Under the pieces are notes generated by a model that was not told where the DNA came from, did not search any database, and worked only from the letters and a program-made list of their open reading frames with translations. Source: Heliocybe sulcata (taxonomy: Eukaryota; Basidiomycota; Agaricomycetes; Gloeophyllales; Gloeophyllaceae). Taken from it: 64,000 bases of DNA. Both the position numbers and the translations under genes were made by a program. Where the stretch lies: assembly GCA_004369045.1 (NCBI GenBank), contig ML213516.1, forward strand, positions 583,640 to 647,639, in the 5' to 3' direction. Positions 56,828-64,000 of the stretch are shown piece by piece; within the stretch, counting starts at the first letter, position 1, and each line of letters opens with the position of its first letter.

Positions 56828-59463
56828 GACAACGCGCGGCTATCCAAACATGGAATGCCGTGCGGGAAGCACAATTGAGCGTGCAGAATGACAGCTCTGA
56901 TGAGCGGAAACCATCCATCAGTGATCAAGCGCATGGAAGCGCCCGAGACAATACTGAACGCCAGTTGAAAATAGATCGACTGAATGCCCTACGGGCTGCG
57001 GCTGCCGAGATTGAGGCAGAACTATCTTCTACGCATCGCGTGGAAAGCCCTGACATTGTCGAGGTACCTGAGCCGCCGGCAGTCAGAGGATCTAAGGGGA
57101 AACCCAAGAGATCGTCGAAACCTCCGAAACTCGGAAAAACCGTTGTTGACAACGCTAACAAGCGTCGTAGCAAGGAACCGCGCCATTCTAACAGGCGCGA
57201 GGATTCTATCTTGCGACCTGTCAACCAGGTTCACAAGAAAAGTTTCATCGGGCGAACACTGAATCGCATGCGTAAATCGCAGAATCAGTCCTCGGGGTCC
57301 GAGTCCAGCAATTCAGAGTCCTCATCCGATTCTGGAAGCTCGGACGACCCGCGAGAGTCGGACTCTGAACCCTCGAGCCCTAGCTCGAGCTCTAGCTCGA
57401 GTAGTTCCTCGGATGAGAGTGATGATAATTCCTCGTCGTCTTCCTCATCTTCGAGTGATCACGGCAAATGCTCTAAGCGTGCCAAACACAAGAAGAGATC
57501 TAGCAAAAAGAAATCTTCGAAGAAATCTCGGAAACACTCCGGATGGACTACCATCAAACCGGTACCGCCGTCTGAGAATTATGATGGCACCGCTGATACG
57601 CGTGTGTTCAATCGTTTCATGACCCAGTACATCGCGTACGTAGAGGACGGCAATCTGTCGAAATCTAGGAGAGTTCCTCATGTCTCTCATTTCCTAACTG
57701 GGAAAGCGTATGATTTCTACGATACAATGGTGGCCGGGAACGCGGACTGTTGGAAATTAGCGGACTTCTTTTCGGAGTTGTTTGACTACTGTTTCCCTGT
57801 GAATTTCCGGGATGAGCTACGCAAACGCTTAACGCGTTGTTATCAGGATGATAAGACTGTGCGCCATTACGCGCACGAGCTGACCGAATTATTTAATAAT
57901 ATCGGTACTTACAGCAAACGCGAGAAAGTCGTGAAATTGTGGCACGGCCTGCGAAAGGAAATCCAAGCTGAGCTATGGAAAAAATCCTTACACCCAGACC
58001 GCTCCAAGTGGAAGAGCGTGGTCAAATGGGCTGAGCGTATTGAAATCTCAATTAACGCTAGCGCTACGGTACGCCAACCTAAAGATAAGAAAGGTGGCAA
58101 ACCACCGGGAAATTCCGGTGGCTCCGGTAATGGCGGGCCACCTAGACCCGGAGGTGGCAGTGGCGGTAACAGCCACAATTACCGTGGCGGCAGTGGGCCC
58201 ACATGACCTTCCTCATTTAGGAAAGGGGACCCACAACCCAAACGAGGAAATTCCAAACCAGGAAATTTCCGAGGCGCCAGTCGCGCCACATCCGTTCCTA
58301 AGCTCTCGGAAAAGGAACGCGAGGAGCTTCGTGCTGCCGGCAAATGTTTCGTATGCCGGGAAACTAGTCACTTATCGCGTAATTGCCCTCGCAATTACCA
58401 GATGAAGTCTACCAAGAGCGACAAACCACCCGGCGTGACAAGCTATCATGTCGAACCCGATTTGGAAGGTGGTTTGGAACTCAACAACTCTAACAATCCC
58501 GCCGTTTCGCTGAATGACTTGTCATTGGGCACGGTCGGAATTGTGGCTTTCAACGAGTTAGACGACCTCCCTGAGCCACTTGTGGCCAAGTCGCATAGTT
58601 GGGCGCGTAGGGAGGACCCCCTCGCGGAAAGAGCCGAAGCGCTCCTCAGACGCGGTGCGCCGTACCCAGGGGACGATGAATTGAGTCCCTATTCGGAAGA
58701 TTGTGGCATCTATGCCACCGACCGCTTCCTCATGTACCGAATCGGGTACTCAGAGTATATCATTATGGACCACGTCCATACGCAACGCCCCATCTTCATA
58801 GATGAAAGTCTATTGTTACATCGAAATTTCGATATGGCTACCTGGTATGCTGACCGGTTAATGGATCGATTACTGAAGGAAGGTGGCTCGCCTCTCGACG
58901 CCTCCTTCCTATTCGACTCCCCTCATGAGACCATGGGCATGCCACTCTCGACTCACGTCGAAGAGGTGCTTGCCACAAATGCACCTTACCTCGGGGATAC
59001 CCCGGATCAGCCACATGTGGCTCAGCGATTCCGTTGCTCAACGCGCGGTACTGAGATCGTAATACACGATCGAGAACGGAGGTATACGGATAGGATTTCC
59101 ATCTCCCATGTCCTGAACCTCCGTTTCGACCTACCTCGCTGGTACGACACCTGTCTCGAGTTAGCGTACGGCCGATTGGAACGGATCGCGCGTGCAGCGG
59201 ATCAATACCTATACCTGCCAGAACTATTCGAAGACGCTTCTCAGCGCTTTGATCCCTCCTTGGACTCGGTGTGTCCCGATCCACCTGCTATAAAAATAGC
59301 AGAGTTAGCTGATTGCTTCTGTATAACAGAACTCGGTGGCGTACAAGTGTCGCCCAACGCTTATCCTAGCATCCAGCGGAATGCAGCAGTGACAAGGGAT
59401 CTACGTCGTATGATACCTAAACCCTTAGTCGTTGTAGTCCAGATTAATGGACACTCTGCTTGA
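56828..59463 (+). pseudogene. Gag C-terminal part and zinc knuckle of the gypsy element, with two in-frame TGA codons
   Basis: Frame 1 runs from the transposon border through AAIQTWNAVREAQLS. A Ser/Asp/Glu low-complexity tract lies at 57290-57460, with a Lys-rich stretch after it. The gag core follows: PVPPSENYDGTADTRVFNRF, HFLTGKAYDFYDTMV, FSELFDYCFPVNFRDELRKR, TVRHYAHELTELF, KVVKLWHGLRKEIQAELWKK. A TGA at 58204-58206 sits between GGSGPT and PSSFRKGD. After it come the CCHC knuckle CFVCRETSHLSRNC (58346-58387) and a 350-codon region. That region ends at a second TGA (59461-59463) directly before ALIDSGSLADF of the protease. The frame is open on both sides of each stop. The middle region (58.4-59.4 kb) matches no domain I know. 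Confidence 0.82.
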
Positions 59464-62400
59464 GCGTTAATAGACTCCGGGTCTTTGGCAGACTTCATGT
59501 CCTATGATCTCGCTAATCAACTTAAGGTTGAGAAGATCGAATTAACTAAACCGTTACTGGTTCAGTTAGCCGTCCAAGGTTCTCGCTCCAAGGTAAACTG
59601 GGGCGCGAGAGCTAAGTTCCAATACCAGACCATCAGTAGCGAACGCTACTTTGATTTGATCAACTTGCAAAGTTATGATCTAATCTTAGGAACCCCGTTC
59701 CTATTCCAACACAATGTTATGATCGGATTGAACCCTCCGAAATTAATTGTGGGCAGCGCCACAGCCCTCCCAATGAAGGGAGAAGGCGTTCGCGTGCTCG
59801 AGTCATGCGCTGCTGATTTAGTCGAGGAAAACCTTGAACGCATACGCGCCGAATTAATGGACTACGTGCGCCCGATCTTCTTAGACGGGAGGGAGGCCCC
59901 GTTGCCTCCATTTCGAGCAATTAACCACTTGATCCCATTAAAGGACGAGTCAAAGGTTTATTCGTGGCGCCCTTCACGGTGTCCGGATGCCCACAGACAG
60001 AACTGGGCCGAAAAGAGAGATAATTACCTCCGAAGTAGGAGGTGGAAGCCCACCCACGCGCATAACGCCGCACCGATGATGCTCCTAACAAAGCCCGGTA
60101 CGGGCGTAAAGGGCGTACCCGCACAGCTGCGAATAGTCGTAGACCTTCGTGAGCGAAATGCCAACACGGTCAAAATGACTACACCCTTACCAGATATTGA
60201 GGGCATTCTTCGTCGCGTAGCGAAAAAGAAATACAGGTCTATACTAGATCAGAAAGACGCCTACGAGCAAGTCAGAATAATTTCTGAACATGTCGAGCGT
60301 ACTGCAATGACTATGCCAGATGGTAACATGGCCAGTCTAGTTATGCAGCAAGGCGATTGTAACGCACCTGCTACTTTCCAGGCACTCATGTGCCACATCT
60401 TCGCCGCACATATCGGCGTGATACTGGACGTATATCTGGACGATATTATCATCTATACGGACACGTTAGATGAGCACGTTAAAGCGTGCAAGATGGTAAT
60501 AGATACCTTGAAGCGAGAGAAGTTATTCCTCGGCGAAAAGAAAGTTCACTTTCTTACCAAGGAAATAAAAATCCTAGGCCGTATTGTCGATGACAACGGC
60601 ATCCGTATGGATCCTAACAAAGTCGACAACGTGTTAGCTTGGAAGGTACCAACTAATCGAGACTTACTTTGGGGGTTTCTCGGCTCTGTTGGTTACCTCG
60701 CCGATGACCTTGCTCGCGTCCGAATTCCTATGGGAATTCTCTCTGCATTAACAGGTGATACTGTTAGCTTCCGCTGGGAACCTACCCACCAGCGTGTGTT
60801 CGAGGAAATCAAACGCATTGTTCACGAACATCGCGAACATCGACGGAAGCCACTGAACTATAGCAGTGGCGCCGATCCGATCTATTTGATCACGGACGCC
60901 AGTCACGGCGGTTTGGCAGGCGTAATCTGTCAAGGGCCTACCTGGAAAACGGCGCACGTGGCTGCGTTCTATTCAGCAAAGCTCAATACGACTCAATTGA
61001 ACTATGCAGTTCACGAGCAGGAAATGCTCGCCAGCGTAGAGTCCATGCTTCGGCATCGGGATATCCTACAAGGCGCCAAATTCACTTGGCTCACTGATCA
61101 TAAAGGTCTGATTCATCTAATGAAGCAGAAGACCCTCACGGGACGTCAAGCTCGATGGATCGAGAAACTGTTGGAGTTTGATTTCTCCATTGAATACGTT
61201 CCGGGCACTGAGAATGTGCTTGCAGATGCGCTGTCGCGCATGTACTCATTTGACGATACTGGCACTGTGCATGCACGCTCGGAATATACTTATTTCGATG
61301 ATGGTCTCAACGATCAGTTGGACATGCATGGCATTACCATGCCTTTGCTAACAGGCTTAGAAGTGCGTGCAATTGCACCCGCAGCAACAGGTCGCGCTGA
61401 GACTTCACGAGAATTCTCCAAGCGCATTAAGCGTGTAAAACTGATTGTCCCTTCGGAACCCAATCAGGAGGGAGGGGAGGATAGGAACATTGCTGTACCT
61501 ACCCCAACTCAAGCGCGCAATGCCAACGCGAATGCATCTCAGCCTAATCAGGCAGGTGCACAGCATATTGATGTCGATCGCGACTTCGCAAACCACACGG
61601 AAGAAGCTCGCTCGGAAGTGGCTAAAATAGCTACGAGAACCGATCCGTCGGTAGCTGATGCTACAGCCGGTTCGGACTCCAGTCTATTGGAGTATATTGG
61701 CGATCACGAGGCAATCAGCCTTGAAGACGCCATCAGGAATAAGTATTCCGAAGATGCGTTCTTCAAAGACATCCTGCATCGACCCAAGGAGTACAAGAAC
61801 TTCTTAATTGATAAGGGTCTGATCTATTTACAGTTACAGGATATACTTGTCCTGTGTGTTCCGGACGTTATTGTTAACGAACGGAGCGTGCGCGAGATTG
61901 CAATCTCGAACACACACGTTCTATTGGCTCATCTAGGGCCTCAGAAAACCCTGGACTTGCTGCGCGACCATGTATGGTGGCGCGACATGGTTAAGCATGT
62001 GCAAGCGTATTGCCGCACATGCACGACTTGCAACAGGAGCAAGCCGTCGACCCAGAAACCTTACGGTCTTCTGAACCCGCTTCCAGTGCCAAGCCGACCC
62101 TGGGACGCGATCGGTATTGACTTTGTCGGACCGTTTCCCCAATCCCAGAATCGGGACGGGAAGTTTGATTCAATAACAGTAATCATTGACCTATTGACGG
62201 CCATGATACACTTGGTTCCTAGCCGGGATAACTACAAGGCACGCCACGTGGCGGAGCTGGTATTCTCGGAAGTCTATAAGCATCACGGACTTCCACGCGC
62301 TATTATTAGTGATCAAGATGTGTTATTCACGTCTCACTTCTGGAGCCGTTTGCACCAGTTGATGGGCATCAAACTGAAGATGTCTAGCGCGTACCACCCT

Positions 62401-63357
62401 CAGTCGGATGGCTCTACGGAGCACGCGATTAAAACAATCACGCAAATGCTCAGGCAATGCATAGGCGCCAGGCAGACTGATTGGGTCACACGCCTTCCAG
62501 GAATAGAATTCGCGATCAATATGGCTAGATCGGCGAGCACCGGCTACGCGCCATTCTTCCTCAATACAGGGAGACTTCCTAGGTCTATGATCTGGAATTC
62601 GGCCAAGGCAGACGAATATCCTGGCGTACGAGTATACGCTCAGAAGGTGAAACAAGCCGTGATGGCTGCACACGACAGCATCATAGCTGCTCGGATCAAA
62701 CAGACACGCGATGCTAACAGGCACCGGCGCCCATCTCCGTTCCGGGAAGGGGATCTCGTGTATGTTTCAACTCAAAACATACGATTCCCGAAGGGGCTGT
62801 CACGGAAACTCATGCCCAAGTGGATGGGACCGTACAAGATTATCCGAGACTTCGGTAATAACTCTTACGAGATTGAGCTGTCTGCCCATCTCAAGAGTCG
62901 CGGAATACACAATGTATTTCACACGTCATTGCTAAGAATACACGAACCCAATGACAATCGGCTGTTTCCCGGGAGAATGGACACTCAGGTCATTATCTCG
63001 GACAAAGAAGCCATGGCGGACCTGGAGTGGGCCATAGATAAGATAATCTCTCACAAGGGGAAGGGCCGAAACTCTACCTTTGAAGTCGTATGGAAAGCCG
63101 GCGATCACACGTGGCTACCGTACCACGAGATCTCACATCTTGCTACGCTAAAAACGTATCTGGACGCGTTAGGCGTCAATGATGCTCGGCAACTGCCGGA
63201 AGGTACTGGCAAGCCTCCCGCAGACGACCCACAAGTCTTTGCAGGTGGTATGACAATCAGAAATTTCTATATAAGCCCACAGGACCTCCTCAAGACGGTT
63301 ATCCAAATTTCCGTGAACCTAGGCAACCCCCACACGCTGTCGTCAACCTCGTTCACT
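59464..63357 (+). CDS. Pol of the gypsy element: protease, reverse transcriptase, RNase H, integrase, chromodomain
   Basis: One uninterrupted frame (frame 1). Protease: ALIDSGSLADFMSYDLANQL and LILGTPFL. Reverse transcriptase: LRIVVDLRERNANTVKMTTP, SILDQKDAYEQVRI, ASLVMQQGDCNAPATFQALM, DVYLDDIIIYTD (YLDD active site) and LGRIVDDNGI. RNase H: LITDASHGGLAGVIC, NYAVHEQEMLASVESM, FTWLTDHKGLIHLM and LADALSRM. Integrase: zinc-binding HVLLAHLGPQKTLDLL...CRTCTTC, IGIDFVGPFP and ISDQDVLFTSHFW with DGSTEHAI supplying the D,D,E residues, and the GPY-like WMGPYKIIRDFGNNSYEIEL. Chromodomain: LEWAIDKIISHKG, FEVVWKAGDHTWLPYHEISH. Catalytic residues are intact, but the upstream TGA at 59461 cuts the frame off from gag. 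Confidence 0.92.
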
Positions 63358-64000
63358 ATGTCGCTCTCAGCACAAGACTTTCCCCGACTCACTCGTGATT
63401 TCGCCGAAGGGCACGTCACTTTCTACGGCGACAACAACATGCGCTACGTCTTCACCCATGCACAGGTCGCGCTATTCTGGGAATTCCAGACTACACTCCG
63501 TTCCGGAGAATATCCGACTCCATTCTCTATTCCCGGCGGCTACGACCAATTCGCCACTCTATTCAACATGAACGCCGGGCGCTGGCGTCTACCTACCATT
63601 GATCTATCCACCGGCCATGCCTCGATCCTCGGCCCGACTCTACCCCTCACCGAGATCATCGGTCACAATCCCCGGCTCCCGACCGCCGCGGTTGATCCCA
63701 CACTGATTCTCACGCATAGCCAGAAACAGACGACCGACAAATATAGCTTCTTCTTAATGGAGCAGCAGATGCACACGGCGTCGAAGATCAAGAAGTCTAT
63801 TGATAGCAGGAACAGGAAGAAGGAGAGCAAGCGTACTCAAGGGTTCAAGAAACCCTACCAGCGACCCAACGAGGGCGCTATTCGCTTCGAAGGTGTCGAT
63901 CTGCCGGCAACTGCCGCAGGCGTTGACGACGTCGATATGGTTGACGCTGTCATCCGAGCCATGACCAGCTCACCTGTCGTATCCGGACCAGGTTTTGGTT
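63358..64000 (+). CDS. In-frame region downstream of the chromodomain, unrecognised, runs off the right edge
   Basis: Frame 1 stays open from the chromodomain to the end of the window, with no stop. An ATG at 63358 opens MSLSAQDFPRLTRDFAEGHV, followed by NMRYVFTHAQVALFWEFQTT, GYDQFATLFNMNAGRW, a basic SRNRKKESKRTQGFKKPYQR stretch and an acidic DDVDMVDA. Upstream lies CTATATAAGCCC (63268-63279), a TATA-like site 80 bases before this ATG. It may therefore be a separate additional open reading frame of the element, or simply a C-terminal extension of Pol. Position after integrase is that of env or other extra frames, but no signal peptide or membrane segment is seen. Confidence 0.55.
   Translation, partial: MSLSAQDFPRLTRDFAEGHVTFYGDNNMRYVFTHAQVALFWEFQTTLRSGEYPTPFSIPGGYDQFATLFNMNAGRWRLPTIDLSTGHASILGPTLPLTEIIGHNPRLPTAAVDPTLILTHSQKQTTDKYSFFLMEQQMHTASKIKKSIDSRNRKKESKRTQGFKKPYQRPNEGAIRFEGVDLPATAAGVDDVDMVDAVIRAMTSSPVVSGPGFG

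Larger units (their letters stand above)
48055..64000 (+). mobile_element. Ty3/gypsy chromovirus-type retrotransposon, split by a nested DNA transposon; 3' end off window
   Basis: The gag start (48055-48730) is separated from the rest of gag and pol (56821-64000) by the nested 8,090 bp element. Order after the insertion: gag core, CCHC zinc knuckle, protease LIDSGS, reverse transcriptase YLDD, RNase H, integrase, chromodomain. That order is Ty3/gypsy (RT before IN) with a chromodomain. Two in-frame TGA codons interrupt the single long frame. No 3' LTR is visible before the right edge. Confidence 0.88.

Overview
This window is nuclear DNA of a filamentous basidiomycete. The host genes are cut by many 45-70 base introns, and most have their closest recognisable relatives in wood-rotting Agaricomycetes, so a polypore-type fungus is likely; the species cannot be named from the sequence alone. 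About 43 kb of gene-dense host sequence is followed by about 20 kb of mobile DNA that runs off the right edge.

Host part, left to right. The 3'-truncated end of a histidine acid phosphatase gene (minus strand) comes first. Next are three tandem minus-strand paralogues of an FtsJ-like methyltransferase (2.1-6.6 kb), each 337 aa with the same three-exon structure. A DUF155/Rmd1-family membrane protein (+) and exocyst subunit SEC5 (-) converge at 9.5 kb. Two tandem plus-strand genes (14.4-17.3 kb) of an unnamed family follow; both have an N-terminal helix-turn-helix-like segment and a C-terminal SAM-like segment. Then come an acyl-CoA synthetase, the sphingolipid fatty acid 2-hydroxylase SCS7, a tRNA-Asp, a DJ-1/PfpI-like protein, a coiled-coil protein of unknown role, a divergent B-type cyclin, a protein-kinase relic, an F-box protein, cytosolic prolyl-tRNA synthetase, mitochondrial isoleucyl-tRNA synthetase, a canonical B-type cyclin and a secreted GH53 galactanase.

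Mobile part. 43.4-47.7 kb holds a 1.55-1.6 kb direct duplication broken by a ten-base assembly gap. From about 48 kb to the right edge lies a Ty3/gypsy chromovirus-type retrotransposon whose gag is split by an 8,090 bp Tnp2-type (En/Spm-like) DNA transposon. The insertion is precise: 14 bp terminal inverted repeats and a 7 bp target duplication are visible, and the gag frame continues in phase across it. The DNA transposon carries three genes: a Tnp2 transposase, a 193-aa minus-strand protein and an 821-aa plus-strand protein with a long proline-rich tract. In-frame TGA codons, each explicable as CGA to TGA, interrupt the transposase once and gag-pol twice, so both elements look inactive in this copy.

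Lines most worth following: the FtsJ-like trio with catalytic and splice-site differences between copies; the tandem HTH/SAM-like pair with SUMO-interaction-like motifs; the nested transposon and its two unnamed accessory genes; and the extra in-frame reading region after the gypsy chromodomain. Exon borders were placed by eye from GT/AG sites, reading phase and family similarity; outer limits are firmer than inner ones.
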